64,000 nt of DNA from Macrobrachium rosenbergii (GCF_040412425.1 NC_089744.1:27177001-27241000); one strand, 5' to 3'. Positions 1-11,249 are shown, counted from the stretch's first letter. Numbers and translations are program-made. Notes: generated by a model not told the origin, from the sequence alone.

Positions 1-39
1 GATTCGGCTCATAGAACAGCCTTATCTACAGCCAAGGTA

Positions 40-590
40 ATGTTTTCCTTCACTGAACTTGATCACCTTATCAAGAACATTTTTAAGGTTCTCAAGATTA
101 TTAGCTTTCTTGATTGGGCTGTCGGGGCAGTAGTGAGAAAGATCGAAGACTGTCCAGATCTCGCTGAAGACTTTGCCTCTGATTGGCTGGGGGGTTCTTT
201 CTTGCGCCGATAAGGCAGTTAGAGACGGCTCTTCAGAACTCGCCTCTCCCTTTTCAGTGGGTGTGCCTAAAAAAGAGGGAGCTCTGGCATTCTTTCACTT
301 CGAATGTAGTTTCGCAACACAAGTCAGCAATACTTTCCACTTCTTTGGATAAGTCTCACCTCTTTCTGCAAGTCACAGTAAAGGAGATTCTTTCAGACTT
401 ACAGTAGAAGTCTACAACCGACCTGTTAGCACAATCCACCAGATGCCTGAGGGAACCTGCGCCTTCCACGTCAAGATTGTTCTCCCACTTACAACCTCAG
501 CCCTTGCATGGGGGGGAGAACGAAAAACTAGCCTAGACCTAGAGCAAACTTGCAGCCTCCTACGAAGTCCATTAAGAAGTCTTCATTCAA
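40..590 (+). pseudogene. DIRS gag-like (ORF1) fragment
   Basis: Frames on the plus strand encode a stretch with 'FLDWAVGAVVRK' and then, after a frameshift near 210, 'LPFQWVCLKKRELW' at about 235-295. This matches the style of the capsid-like first ORF that precedes RT in arthropod DIRS elements. The reading frame changes near 210 and again near 400-440, and the stretch ends in stops. No zinc knuckle is visible. Assignment rests mainly on position just before the RT fragment, so moderate confidence. Confidence 0.5.
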
Positions 591-599
591 GACCATCCC

Positions 600-855
600 C
601 AAGAAATGAGAAGTTAGTCCTCTGTGCCCAAGTATGGGCCAGACTTGTACTTTTTTGGAAGGAATGGGAGCGCAGAGGAGGGGAACCTTGGGTAGTCGAG
701 GTACTCAGGAGGGCTACGCCATCCCTTTCATGAAAGTTCCTCCCGTAGTAACATCGCCGATCGCCTTGACAGCGTATTCAGAAGGTTCCAGGAAGTTTTT
801 GGCCCTCTCTCAGGAAGTTGAATCCCTGATCATCAAGGGAGCAGTGTAAGATACT
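600..855 (+). pseudogene. DIRS reverse transcriptase, N-terminal remnant
   Basis: Frames starting near 610 read 'FWKEWERRGGEPWVVEVLR' (about 652-710). After a one-base shift this continues as 'GYAIPF' and, near 825-846, 'LIIKGAV' followed by a stop. That is the entry to the RT domain in DIRS polyproteins, upstream of the fingers and palm. None of the catalytic palm motifs (the xxDD box) follows: the next recognisable coding belongs to the recombinase. The RT core and RNase H have been deleted. Confidence 0.65.
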
Positions 856-939
856 AGATTTGGCTCCTGGTGGATTATCCAATACTCCCTCCACAAAAAC
901 AGTTGCTGCTCAGACAACCCCACTTCCTCAGATTCCACC

Positions 940-1990
940 AAGGATTATCCGCTCTGGCCCTGACAGGCTTCAGGTGCCTCGTCAGAGCAAAAGGCTTTTC
1001 GCCACAGGCTGCAGAGGCGATTGTGAGGTGCAGACGAATGTCTTCTACAAAGCTCTACAAGTCCAAATGGGCAGTCTTCAGAGGTGGTGTAGCCACAATA
1101 ATGTCTCTTCTTCTGAGACATCTTTAAATCAAATAGTTGATTTTTTACTATTCCTGAAGTCTGGCAGGAAATTATCGACCACTACCTTCAAAGCGTATAA
1201 GTTGATGCTCAGCTCAGATTTTACACACAAGTGAATGGATCTCTCTTCTAATCAAGAATCAGTGACTTAATCAAATCCTTTGAGACGACAAAGCAAGTAA
1301 GTTTTTCCAGCGTCTCATGGAACTTTGACGTTGTACTGAAATGGCTTTCAGGTCGTCAGTTCGTACCACTCCATTTTGTCTCACTCAGGAATCTCACCAA
1401 GAAGACACTCTTTTTAGTGGTTCTTGCTATGGCCAAATATATTGGCGAGTTACAGGCGATAGACAAGAGAGTAGGTTTTGCGCAAGGGGACCAGTCTGCT
1501 CACTTTCTCTTGGATTCTTTGCTAAAAACGAGGACCAGCCCAAGCCCTGGCCTCGATCCTTCGTTATCAAGAATCACATGGATGTCTTAGGACCAGAGGA
1601 AGATGAGAGGCTTCTTTGTCCAGTGAGGTGTTTCAGGCACTACCTTCACAGGACAGAAAAGATTAGAGGGCCTTCGAGCAACCTCGGGTGCTCTGTAAGA
1701 AGCCCGGTTCGTCCTCTCTCAAAAAATGCTATTTCCTTTTTTCTGGGAGATTTGACATCAGAAGCGCGCACTAAGAGCCAGGAAGACCCCTTTCCTTTAG
1801 TTAAGGTTAAGCCTCATGAAATTAGGCCAGTCACAACTCTAATGGCATTTAGACACAACTTGTCTCCTTCTACGATCTTGCAGTCGATGTTCTGGAGATA
1901 ACACTTTATCCGTGGCTGGCATGGTGTTGGGAGAGGAAGTGTAGGGAACTCTGTTGCTTTTCTATCCACTTGCCTTGACTTAAGATTTTG
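940..1990 (+). pseudogene. DIRS tyrosine recombinase (YR) pseudogene
   Basis: The enzyme would integrate the circular DNA intermediate by tyrosine recombination. An N-terminal core-binding region is visible at about 1036-1230 in two frames, with 'KLYKSKWAVF', 'QIVDFLLFLKSGRKLS' and 'TTTFKAYKLML'. The catalytic region follows at about 1340-1900. The diagnostic box-II arginine motif HEIR is at about 1816-1827, followed by 'AFRHNLSPSTILQSMFWR'. The nucleophilic tyrosine region after 1901 is disrupted by a stop. At least three frameshifts and several stops separate the blocks, so it is non-functional. Confidence 0.75.
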
Positions 1991-2045
1991 AGTCTATGGG
2001 AAGCTTGGGAGGACTTTGTACCTAGAGTACCCACCAGTTTCGTTT

Positions 2046-2080
2046 TTAAAACCACAAACCAGTTTGGTTTGTGGTTTTAA
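2046..2080. repeat. Perfect 16-bp inverted repeat (hairpin)
   Basis: Arms at 2046-2061 and 2065-2080 are exact reverse complements (ttaaaaccacaaacca / tggtttgtggttttaa) with a 3-base loop. It lies just after the recombinase pseudogene in the DIRS 3' region. It may be part of the element's untranslated or complementary region, but no function can be read from sequence. Confidence 0.9.
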
Positions 2081-2440
2081 TTCTGTGGTGTAGGAAATAG
2101 TGTTCTTTTGTTTTCTGGTCTATGCCCAGGGCAAGGGCATCTCTTAAACTTTGTCAGCATAAGGTGTACTTCCTCTGCTTCCGAGTTCCTACCAATGTAG
2201 GGTCGGCCCTTGGCTACACTGTCACGCCCACTACAGGTTGAGAGAAGCGCTGACCAGAGGCAGTACCTACCTGCAGCAGCTCTCTCAACAGGTAAGGAAA
2301 CAGCAAACGTTTATTTTAGTTAGCAACCTTTCTATTTTAAATTCATTACTTAATGTTTTGGAGTAGAATATGTCCATGCTCTTTCTCATCTTACAACGTG
2401 GAATCTGCTGTGTAGTTACTTGATTAGCTACTTATATAAA

Positions 2441-2727
2441 AATAACATTTTTATGATTAAAGTTTTATATATACTTACCAAGTAGTTACAAGATCTAAGC
2501 CCACCCTCCTCCCCTCGCGTGGACATTAGAGCATGAAACGAATTGAGCTCTCTGCTAAGTTGTTCCTCTAAGTCCCAGATAGTGGCAGGGCCTTGTCACC
2601 TACACACAAACGATAGAAGCACCACTGCGCAAATTTTGAATTTTAAGCTGCCATAGGGTAGGAACCAATAGCTATGTAATTACTTGGTAAGTATATAAAA
2701 CTTTATTTTATCATAAAAATGTCATAT
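2441..2727. repeat. Inverted termini of the DIRS element or a derived MITE
   Basis: The segments 2441-2489 and 2676-2727 are near-perfect reverse complements sharing 'tacttaccaagta' and 'catttttatgat'. They enclose about 190 bases of non-coding sequence. A third, weaker direct copy lies just upstream at about 2412-2441. I remember this wording as the terminal sequence of decapod DIRS elements. Whether it is the right end plus complementary region or a separate short element cannot be decided here. Confidence 0.7.
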
Positions 2728-2729
2728 TC

Positions 2730-4050
2730 AACAAAAGCATGAATAGTCTAATTAAAATTTAAATTCCAAAAGTTAAGGGATTTCTTGAGGTACAGAAGTA
2801 TGAAGCATTCTAGACATTTTTCAGTAAAAAAAATTGTTGTAAGGCTGAGAAAAGGAAGAGGCAAAAATCTTGGTTATATATAATTTTTATGGAAGATTAA
2901 GATCCTATGGACAGTTCTCTGTACATTGGGGCAAAATGAAGTGAAATTTGTGGTGGTGTTAAGTTAATGGATTATGTATTGTATGATCATGAGACAGGCA
3001 TGACTGGCTAGGATACATTAGACAGAACCAGATGTATGAGAAGTGAATGTCTTGCACAAAACTTGTAGTGATTAGTTTGAATGATATATTAGACAAAGAA
3101 AAAAAAAGCTAAGATGATATAAAGGCCAGTTATTAAGTTTTATGTGGGGTTTGAGGTTATTGGACAGTACAGAAATAAGAATGTCAAGGTGGATATTGAA
3201 CATTTAAGGGGAATGTCTTAAAAATCAGCAAATAATGTTAGTTGAATCTTGTATAAGTGAATAATTTTAAAGCCAGTATCACATAGCTGTTGAAAGACCA
3301 GTCTTCAGTTTTGCCCAAGGAGTAATTTGTGATTTTAGAGGAGGAAGAGATTTTTGGAGTGCTGGTGGATCTTGGCCATTAAATCGTGGAGGAAATCTGT
3401 AATAGGAAAAATTTCAGTGTTTTGGGTTTTCAGTAAGGGGGAAGGAGGATGACCCAGTCAAAATGGCATGGAAATACCAGTAAGCAGAAGAATATAAAGA
3501 TAAATATCACATGGAGGGATTGTATAAAGAGAGATGGAGGGATTGTATAGAGACGGGGAGCTTGGATAGGGTTAGATGCAGTGGACAGTACCATCTTGGG
3601 TAAGTAATGGGAAGGCAGACCCCTTGCTGGAAGAGAGAAGTCAAGGATATGTGATTCAAAGGAATTTTATGCTAGAATTATTCTTCCTTACTGTTTTTTT
3701 TTTTTTATTGTAATAACGAAGTTATATTTTGGCTAAGAAGTAACAGCTATATTTGCACACAGCTTGGTGTAAGATTTAACTGAAATTCTCATTTTTAAAA
3801 TGGCATCTAGTTAGAAAAGTAATTGCTTAGTGTGTTCATTGTAAATATATATTAGTTGCTGAATTTGCAGTATGTATACAAATTTTTTTTGACTGCAGTA
3901 TTTCAACATTTGTATGTACTGTAAGTAACTAACACAAAGCTTGCCACAGTCAAAATATATTTACAACTCTCAAATTCCTGAGCTTTCGTGTATTACTTGT
4001 GAATAAATAGCAGTACGTACCTATATAGAATTAACAAATTTCTGTTTTAG
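2730..4050 (+). other. Probable COPA intron, no coding recognised
   Basis: AT-rich, non-coding sequence that ends in a canonical acceptor (tctgttttag at 4041-4050). I saw no further COPA exon here, so the upstream exon must lie beyond the window or before the DIRS insertion. A 28-base near-duplication, 'gagggattgtata' plus flanks, lies near 3514-3552. Confidence 0.6.
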
Positions 4051-4350
4051 GTAACTGAGGCACAGAACTTGCTTCGAGTATGCAAAGAGTATGTATTAGG
4101 AATCACCATGGAACTTCACAGGAAGACTTTGGGAAAGACTGCACCAGATGATCTCAAGAGATCTCTGGAACTAGCAGCCTACTTCACTCACTGTGAACTT
4201 CAGCCTGGCCACCAAATCCTTACTCTCAGAACAGCCGTTAACTTGGCCTTCAAAATGAAGAATTACAAGATGGCCATGAGTTTTGGTCGTCGCCTTCTAA
4301 ACCTTGGCCCAAGACCAGAAGTTGCCCAGAATATTAGGAAGGTCGTTCAG
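4051..4350 (+). CDS. COPA: Coatomer subunit alpha (COPA), penultimate coding exon
   Basis: Alpha-COP is the largest COPI coat subunit. It coats Golgi-derived vesicles for retrograde transport to the ER and binds cargo through its N-terminal propellers. Its C-terminal domain binds epsilon-COP. This exon encodes 100 residues in phase 0 from VTEAQNLL to IRKVVQ, an all-helical part of that C-terminal domain. It includes 'AAYFTHCELQPGHQILTLRT', 'NLAFKMKNYKMAMSF' and 'RRLLNLGPRPEVAQN'. Boundaries are clear: acceptor tctgttttag before 4051 and donor gtaaat after 4350. The frame has no stops. No start codon belongs here, because the methionines inside are internal. The WD40 propellers and alpha-solenoid would lie upstream of the window. 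Confidence 0.96.
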
Positions 4351-6070
4351 GTAAATCACGTTTATTCCATTTGTTATATAAATGTGTAACTACACTTTTA
4401 AGAGACTATTCATCTGAAGATTACAGTATTTAATGTAGTGGTTGGCATTTTTCATTAAAAGAGAGAGAGAGAGATAGACTTTAAAGCAGCCACAGTTCGA
4501 GTTTTATTTGATTTTCATTATCTTTTGTCTTCTTTGAGTGTCGTTAAGAGCTTTAACATATATTATTTTCAAGAAAAATATTTGATGCTGAGAGGGAAGT
4601 AAAGTGCATTGCAATATTACTCAAAGGTCTGATATTGTTAATAAATACTGTATAGTAACAATTGCTTTACTCCCAAATTATGTTGCTCCAAGATAGCCAA
4701 TTTTTTCTCATACAATGTGTGGTTGTCTTAAGATATTTACTGATTTATAAAATTCAGTACAGTACAGCTTATCTTCCTTAGAGTATTCCCCTTCACTATT
4801 GTTTAATTGTTCCCTTATTTGTCCACATATTGAATAAGTTTTGAGGGGAGGGATGATGCATAAGTTTCACTGCAAGTCATCAGCTTTCCTTAAGTCATTG
4901 AAACCAGTGTAATTTCAACTTAAATAACAGTTTCCTGCATGAGTCAGATCAGGTAGTAGGGAAGCATGGCTTAAGTCATTTGGTGTTGTGTCATAAAGTG
5001 TTGGATAAGAAGCATCATGCTGAGATGTTCGTTATGTTAATCCAGGATCTTGGTGTTGTTTGCCAAGCATCATGCCTCTTTCACACTGCTTTTATGAGAT
5101 ACTTCAGAAGACTCATGAGCAGTGTTGCTCTTCTAGTCAAAATCAGTTGAGTTTTTATCAGTTACTGCAGTAATATTGCAACCCACAGGAATTTTCAGAT
5201 CCTCCCTCTGTTCATCCCAGTTGAAATCCATTCTGAAATTTTGCCATTTGTAAACAATTTATTAAATTAAAAGTATTATGGCATGAAACCTGCACATTAT
5301 CATATTGCTTTCCATGACTGGAAAAAAGTTATATCAGCAGAATTACTTGTGGAGGCAAATAAGGTTGTTAGGTCAAGAGCAACAAGTGATTTGATTAAAA
5401 ATAGTTTTGTTTAGCTATACCTTGTGTACATTTTTCACATCTTCAGCTAGTTATAGTTAGTTTTGAAGGGCCACTTAATCATTTCAAGTATTTGTAACTT
5501 TCAGATTTACAAACTGTGATTTTTGACATTTTGTTTGTTGTAACTTCTGCAGCTTAACGTCTGCATGTGTCTGTAAGACATGCAACATGCTTAACTAGAG
5601 CAGCACTCGCATGGTCCCTGGACCAAGTACAGTACAGTACAGTGTTCATAGTCACTGTCAAGTTGACATCAGCCTTTTGAGTAATTCTTTTACAAGAAAA
5701 GCTTGAACTTCATGCTGAGAGTGGGTAGAAATATGGTACTATTTGTTTGTGAAAATGAGCAACCTACTTGAAAATTGGCTTTTGTTAGATAAATGCCAGC
5801 TACTCCATTTCCTATGCTGATGGAAACTAATAAAGTTGAGTCAATTTCAGCAAATCATTATTATTATAGCTATTGATTTGTGTTGATAAGTGTTAGATTA
5901 GTTAAAGCCATTTACTATTACTGGATCAACTAAAGCTTTGTTACTGCATCACCTCAGAATTCAAGAGAAGTATTGCTATTAAACTGTGTTGGTCATCATA
6001 TTCTACGTTTTATTCCCAATTATGATTTTGCAGTTATGTTTTCATTGGCTAATTATTGCTTTTCTTTCAG
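4351..6070 (+). other. COPA: Last COPA intron (1720 bp)
   Basis: Phase-0 intron between the two COPA exons, starting GTAAAT and ending TTTCTTTCAG. It contains a short (GA)n run near 4461-4473, an 'agtacagtacagtacagtg' run near 5627-5645, and otherwise unremarkable AT-rich sequence. I see no nested gene. Confidence 0.93.
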
Positions 6071-6307
6071 GCATGTGAAAAGAACCCAGCTGATGAATTG
6101 GCAGTCCAGTATGATGAACATAATCCTTTCACAATGTGTGCCAGCTCTTATGTGCCAATATACCGAGGGAAACCGGAAGTACAGTGTCCTTTGTGTGGAG
6201 CCTCATATCTTCCAGAGCACAAGGGTATCACATGTACCATCTGCTGTGTGGCACAAGTTGGCAAAGATTGCATTGGGCTTCGTATATCACCCTTACAGTT
6301 TCGATGA
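6071..6307 (+). CDS. COPA: Coatomer subunit alpha (COPA), last coding exon with stop
   Basis: Encodes 78 residues plus TGA at 6305-6307, joined in phase 0 to the previous exon. It starts ACEKNPADE and ends at the strongly conserved C-terminus '[10 protein letters not shown]'. The block '[20 protein letters not shown]' is the typical alpha-COP C-terminal fold. Cysteines occur as CPLC and CTICC about 15 residues apart, a pattern that could bind zinc; that role is inference. Together the two exons give the final 178 residues of a protein usually around 1,230 residues long. Both exons look intact and under constraint, so the gene is probably functional. Confidence 0.96.
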   Translation, partial: ACEKNPADELAVQYDEHNPFTMCASSYVPIYRGKPEVQCPLCGASYLPEHKGITCTICCVAQVGKDCIGLRISPLQFR

Positions 6308-6993
6308 ATGGATATCAGGGAGTGTGAAAGAGTTTAAACTTTGTACATGATGGTATCTGTGGTATTTAAGTAAGCCAGTATAACTTGACAATGTTGGTGA
6401 TTACATTAGGCTGGGCTTTTGTGTGTTATTCAGTTCAAAGCTGCAGTGCAGTTTATATTCAACCCTGCTAATTTTAACCTTATTGTGATATTTCAGTCGA
6501 GGACTTAAGTTGCAGTGCTGTACCATCTTTCAGAGTTAGATGTTCTCTCTTTATGTTTGTGCGAGGTGCTCGCATTTTATTGTCACCAGAATCTGTGTGT
6601 GTGTTATTTGTGAAATTTTTTTGTTGCCTGTTACAGCAGTCTCAGAATTGATAACCAACCATACATAATTTTAAATTGATACTTGTAAGGGATTTTACTT
6701 TCAAGGAATGCTGTATATATATAATATATGAGTAAAATTTATGGTTCTTGTGTAAGTGGAGTGTTGTTTTGAGAATATTTCATTACTATTATCCAGTCAA
6801 CACTTATGTAGTTTTAACCACCAAAATAATTCAAGTTATTGAAATCGATTCTGTTCTTTAATTAAACATATGTTATTTTTGTTAGGCAGTTAATATTTTA
6901 TAAAATATGAATAAATGATATATTTAATCAGAATTTTATTTCCAAGATCACAAAGATAAGTGTGAGAAATTGATAAATTGCAGCAGAAATAAA
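6308..6993 (+). other. COPA: Probable COPA 3' UTR with candidate poly(A) signals
   Basis: Sequence after the COPA stop. AATAAA hexamers occur at 6910-6915 and 6988-6993, and ATTAAA near 6861. Which one is used cannot be told without transcripts. No ORF of interest lies here. Confidence 0.5.
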
Positions 6994-8068
6994 ATTGAGA
7001 GGCTTTCAGTTTTCAAAACATTCTACCATTATTCCACTATGCAAAGCTTAGAAAGCAATCTTTTAGATTTATTGGTAGGCTGAAAGTACACATAAATCCA
7101 AACGTTTATTTATTCAACATATATCAGCATGAATTTGTTTTTAAAGTTGCATATGACTCGGAAGGAATGCTGTTATTACTTATTTGGTGAAATCAAGGTG
7201 ATGTAGTAATTGGATAATAACAGGAAAACTGAAAAATATATTCCAACAAAATTTCAGACATTTTTCTTCAGGATTAGGATGAACAGGAAAAGTTGTCTCA
7301 AGTTTGTTTTATCTTGAGTTATATATGGCTCGGGAGAATCTGTCCCAAGTATGTCATGTTAGTATGAATATCTATTAATGTGATGAAAACAATTTTTTTT
7401 TAACAATCTCTCAATCATTATTGTGAATGATTGGACTACATGCTGTGAATGGCCCAGAAAGGAAAGTAAGTTGTTGTACTTAATGCCAGTACCAAGAAGC
7501 AATAATGAGATGAAAATAAATGGCTATTAAAAGGAATCTCAAAAGTCTGGGCAATTTCAGCACAGCTTGGGATTCAGAAATTGTATAGATTATCTATGTA
7601 CGTACAGCTCACAGCTGAGTACATCATTATTTATATAGCTCAGACATGAAAGTACATAATACAGAATATTATTTGCCAAACATATAAGCCATTTTGATAA
7701 AAAAAAAATATTAAATTTTTAGCCATGTGTATCTTAGTATAGTAAGAGATGGTGTCAGCGAGTTCCTTTGGGCACTGGAATAGATGGAAGACCTAGACCT
7801 ACTTGGATGAGAATTATGAGAAGGGAGGTTGAAGATGGATGGAAGTTTGTGGAAGATGAATCAATATAAACTAGTCTCAAGTACTGTATTCTTGGCATAT
7901 TGCACTCCCACAGAAACATGTCTATTGAAGAATGACTTTTTATGTTCACACACTATTTTAGAGCACTGAAAACATTTTGCTTAAACGTGAAAGTCTTGCT
8001 TGACATCCTTTTTCTGCCAATTATCAAGTCTCCGTTGCACACCCGTAAACCACTCGTAGAGGGGTGGG
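6994..8068. other. Intergenic, nothing recognised
   Basis: AT-rich sequence with homopolymer runs and no frame resembling a known protein. The 64-residue minus-strand frame at 7755-7949 has no recognisable content. Confidence 0.4.
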
Positions 8069-8375
8069 GCCGTCAGTGCTCCTCACACTGCGCATTGTCA
8101 GCATTATTTAAGGTTATTTGCAGCATTCCTTCCGTCCCTAGCTGCAACCCACTTCATTCCTTTTACTGTAGCCTACCACCTCCATCAATATTTTTCTTCC
8201 ATCTTGCTATCCACCCTCTCTTAACAATTGTATCATAGTGCAACTGCGAGGTTTTCCTCCTGTTACACCTTTAAAACCTTTCCAATCTTAATTTCCCTTT
8301 CAGTAGCCTACTAAATGACCTCATAGGTCACAGTGCTTGGCCTTTGGCCTAAATTCTACATTCCATTCCATTCCA
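8069..8375 (+). repeat. SINE-like decapod dispersed repeat, copy 1
   Basis: Begins 'gccgtcagtgctcctcac' and ends 'ggcctttggcctaaattc' followed by a short (attcc)n tail. It shares its head, its pyrimidine-rich middle ('ccaccctct..taacaattg') and its tail with the segments at 13105-13335 and 24361-24578, all on the plus strand. I remember this repeat as very common in decapod genomes. The tail of simple ATTCC units fits retroposition, but I see no clear tRNA-type A and B boxes, so the SINE label is tentative. Confidence 0.75.
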
Positions 8376-9826
8376 CATCCGAAGAAATGATATACGTATA
8401 ATCTTTGTGTATATGTATTAGTGTATATTTTCTTTACACATCTGCCGTCACACTGAAATGCACATAACATTTATGAGTGTATGTGGATTTTGCACAGTGC
8501 ATCTGCTTACCCGTGTAGTATATGCATAAACTTTGAGACACCCAGAATTACTTTTCTCTTAATGTGGCTTCAAAATTATCATGTTAGTTAACTTTTTTTT
8601 TTTACATTTATTTACTTATATAAATTTGTAATGATAAACCGTTCATATACACACACCATATCAAAGATGACAAGATTCCAACACAAGCACCCAATGGGAG
8701 AATTGCTTACACTAACGCCAAGATGTCAGCCAATGAAAGAGGGCGATAGAAATGCTGAGTTTGGTGGAGGCCTCTGATTGGTCAAGACAGATTTTTCCCG
8801 ACTGAGAAGACTCAGTGCAGTTCGAGACTTCGAAATTGGAAGGTGTTTTGCAGCAGCTTGGCTAAGTATGAAGGTTCAGGTGCGAATAAGGTAATTAAAT
8901 TTTTGTATATATTTTTGGGAGTATAAGTTAGAGGCCCAAATAACAGTTAAAATGTTTAAAAATGTCATTCTCAAGAAGCATTGCATTACAAAATTAGGAA
9001 TTTTTGGATATGGAATAGGTATGTGTTTTGAAACCTTGGAAGGCCATAATAACCTATACTGTCAGAACGTGACCCTTAATGTTTGGAAGTACTCTGAGGC
9101 TGACATAAGTTCCTGTGATTCGATAACCTCTACAGAACTTGTATTTCTTCATTCACAAGTAAGGAAGTTGAACATGTAAGCCGGCTCGGGTTACGCCCGT
9201 TTTTATTTGGTTCCGTGTAGATGTTTTTGTCTTTTTCTCATGTGGGGTAAATAACAGTAGACATATATAAACTGTCAAGTTTATACGAGATGATAATTTC
9301 GAACAGTGACCGTATTTTTATGCCGAGCGTTGTAATTTAGTAGTCACTACATGTGTGTGTACGTGAAAGACAGTTGTTACTACACATACGTGTACGTGAA
9401 AGACAGTGAGGATCCATGCGAAGTTTGCATGCACATAAGCACAGATGAAGCACATGAATACGTTCCCTATATGAACAAGCAGTTTGTCACGCATATGTAT
9501 CTTTTGCTGTGGAAGATGAAAGCTTTCAGACTCGTGACAGTTCTAAACCTCAGTCAAGCCCTCTAATCCTACCACATCTGGGATTTGAGAAAAAATCCCA
9601 GGTTACTTAAGTAATCAAATTAGTCTTCTGGTGATTTCAGTAGTGATTTAGGTACTTGATTGTTAGGGAACCACTGGGGATCTTGCCTAGGCTAGACAGA
9701 GAGAAAACGAAAAGCACAAGGCGTGAATGAATTAAAAGCCTTGTTGTCGAAATGTATACCGTTATGCCATAAAAAGAGACTGCTTAGACGAGGTGATCCT
9801 CGTCCCAGCGGGGTGAGATTATCATC

Positions 9827-9829
<3 letters not shown>
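8376..9829 (+). other. Unannotated stretch with a possible untranslated first exon near 8780-8892
   Basis: Around 8775-8892 there is an attggtca CCAAT-type box, a TCAGTG initiator-like sequence at about 8812, and a donor-like AAG|GTAATT at 8889-8896. This would suit a short 5' UTR exon, but core promoter motifs of this length occur by chance. A 75-residue frame at 8952-9179 and a 71-residue frame at 9351-9566 are not recognisable. The second contains a repeated 'tacgtgaaagacagt' (near 9360 and 9391). Confidence 0.2.

Positions 9830-9898
<69 letters not shown>
9830..9898. repeat. (CT)n microsatellite
   Basis: About 34 uninterrupted CT units. It produces an artificial serine-leucine frame. Confidence 0.98.
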
Positions 9899-9902
<4 letters not shown>

Positions 9903-10361
9903 CAAAACGTTTAAAATTTTAATAGAACTGATAATTTTTGAAGTGTGATGAATCTCTATTTTATTTTTAACATGACGTCTTAGTCACTGCCAGTATTAAT
10001 TTGTGCCATGTTAAAGACAGGATTTTATCCAGCCTGTGCTCTATCCTGTCTTTAAAAACCTAACAACTAAGTTAACGAAGATTTTTGCCTTTTAGAGACC
10101 TTGCTTTGATGCTATATTTTGAGAAAGCAACCATGAATTTTATGGAACCAAAAATGAGAGAGAACACAAATAACACTCCAGCTGGTATCAAAACATTGGT
10201 ACGGTCACTTTTCAGTAGTGATAGGGGCTGAAGTAATACCATCCAAAATGTATGGCTTTCGTCTGTCAGTCACTTTTATGGACCCTTAAAATGCACAAAA
10301 TGCTGTTTGAATGCAAGAAGACATCTTTTATGTAATTATGCATGATGCTACGAAAATTACG

Positions 10362-11112
10362 GAGGGCAATTCTATATATTAGCTCCGCGCCTGTTTTTAC
10401 CTTTTCAACTGGTTTTTTTCTACACTTTTAGGGGTTCTGATGCTGGCGGTGCATCAGTTTGTTGTCGACCAAATGGAATGTCCCTTCGCCGTGTTTAGGG
10501 TAGAACAATTGGGTAGCTCCGCGTCGCCGACGGCACAATAACTTGACTTTTTCTACAGTTTTTTGGTTGCTAATTATGAATTTACCTTTCATTTTTTGGC
10601 GCTCGAGTCTAATTAACTTGTAATTAACCCCCGAAGTCCATCCAACAAGGGGTTTCCATACGCTATCTTCACAAGACAGAGCACGGGTAATTAGGTTTCG
10701 AACGGTTCATATCCCGTCCGGCAAGTGCAATAACTTGTTAACGTATGGGTACCCAACCCTCCCCGGGCCAGTAATAAACACGGCGAAGGGACGTTTCATT
10801 TGGCCGACAACAAACAGATGCACCACCAGTACCAGAACCCCTTAAAGTGTAGAAAAAACCAGTTGAAAGGGTAAAAACAGGCGCGGAGCTAATGTATAGA
10901 TTTACCCCGTTCGAAACAGACGTACCCGTGCTCTATCTTGTGAAGATCGCGTATGGAAACCCCTTGTTGGATGGACTTCAGGGGTTACTTACAGGTTAAT
11001 TACACCCGAGCGCCAAAAATTAAAGGTAAATTCATCATTAGCAACCAAAAAACTGTAGAAAAAGTTAAGTTAGAAGGCAGTCGCCGCCGCGGAGCTACTA
11101 TATAGTTCTACC
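10362..11112. repeat. Interleaved inverted repeats (A-B-A'-B' arrangement)
   Basis: Segment A (10362-10497) pairs in inverted orientation with A' (10775-10907). Segment B (10499-10710) pairs in inverted orientation with B' (10907-11112). The order along the strand is A, B, A', B', so the two foldbacks interlock rather than nest. All four segments begin or end with the same motif, TAGCTCCGCG on the plus strand or CGCGGAGCTA in the inverted arms, at 10380, 10514, 10882-10891 and about 11089-11098. The arms are highly but not perfectly similar and more CpG-rich than the surroundings. No coding is present. It is probably a non-autonomous DNA transposon, or two overlapping copies of one family. 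Confidence 0.85.
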
Positions 11113-11213
11113 ATTACGGGGAATGAATTTTCCAAGGCTTTGTTAGTGTCGCATAACTGGAACTATTTTTTGGTGTTAGCAATGTAACTTAAAATTTACT
11201 CCAGTTTTGAGAA

Positions 11214-11248
<35 letters not shown>
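11214..11248. repeat. (ATT)n microsatellite
   Basis: About 11 ATT units directly after the interleaved inverted-repeat region. Confidence 0.97.

Positions 11249-11249
<1 letters not shown>

Larger units (their letters stand above)
1..2729 (+). mobile_element. Decayed DIRS-type tyrosine-recombinase retrotransposon
   Basis: DIRS elements carry a gag-like gene, a reverse transcriptase/RNase H and a tyrosine recombinase instead of an integrase. They end in inverted repeats and an internal complementary region. In order on the plus strand I see gag-like coding, the start of the RT domain, a tyrosine recombinase with the HEIR box, a strong hairpin, and a pair of inverted terminal-like repeats at 2441-2489 and 2676-2727. 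Almost all of the RT and RNase H is missing: the N-terminal RT residues near 850 are followed within about 100 bases by recombinase sequence. Many frameshifts and stops make it inactive. The 5' end lies outside the window. It precedes the COPA exons on the same strand and so probably sits in a COPA intron. The DIRS assignment is from remembered family motifs. Confidence 0.8.

Noticed and set aside
5973..6350. 125-residue ORF overlapping the last COPA exon
   Set aside because: It runs through the intron acceptor in another frame; the COPA frame has the conserved protein sequence and proper splice sites.
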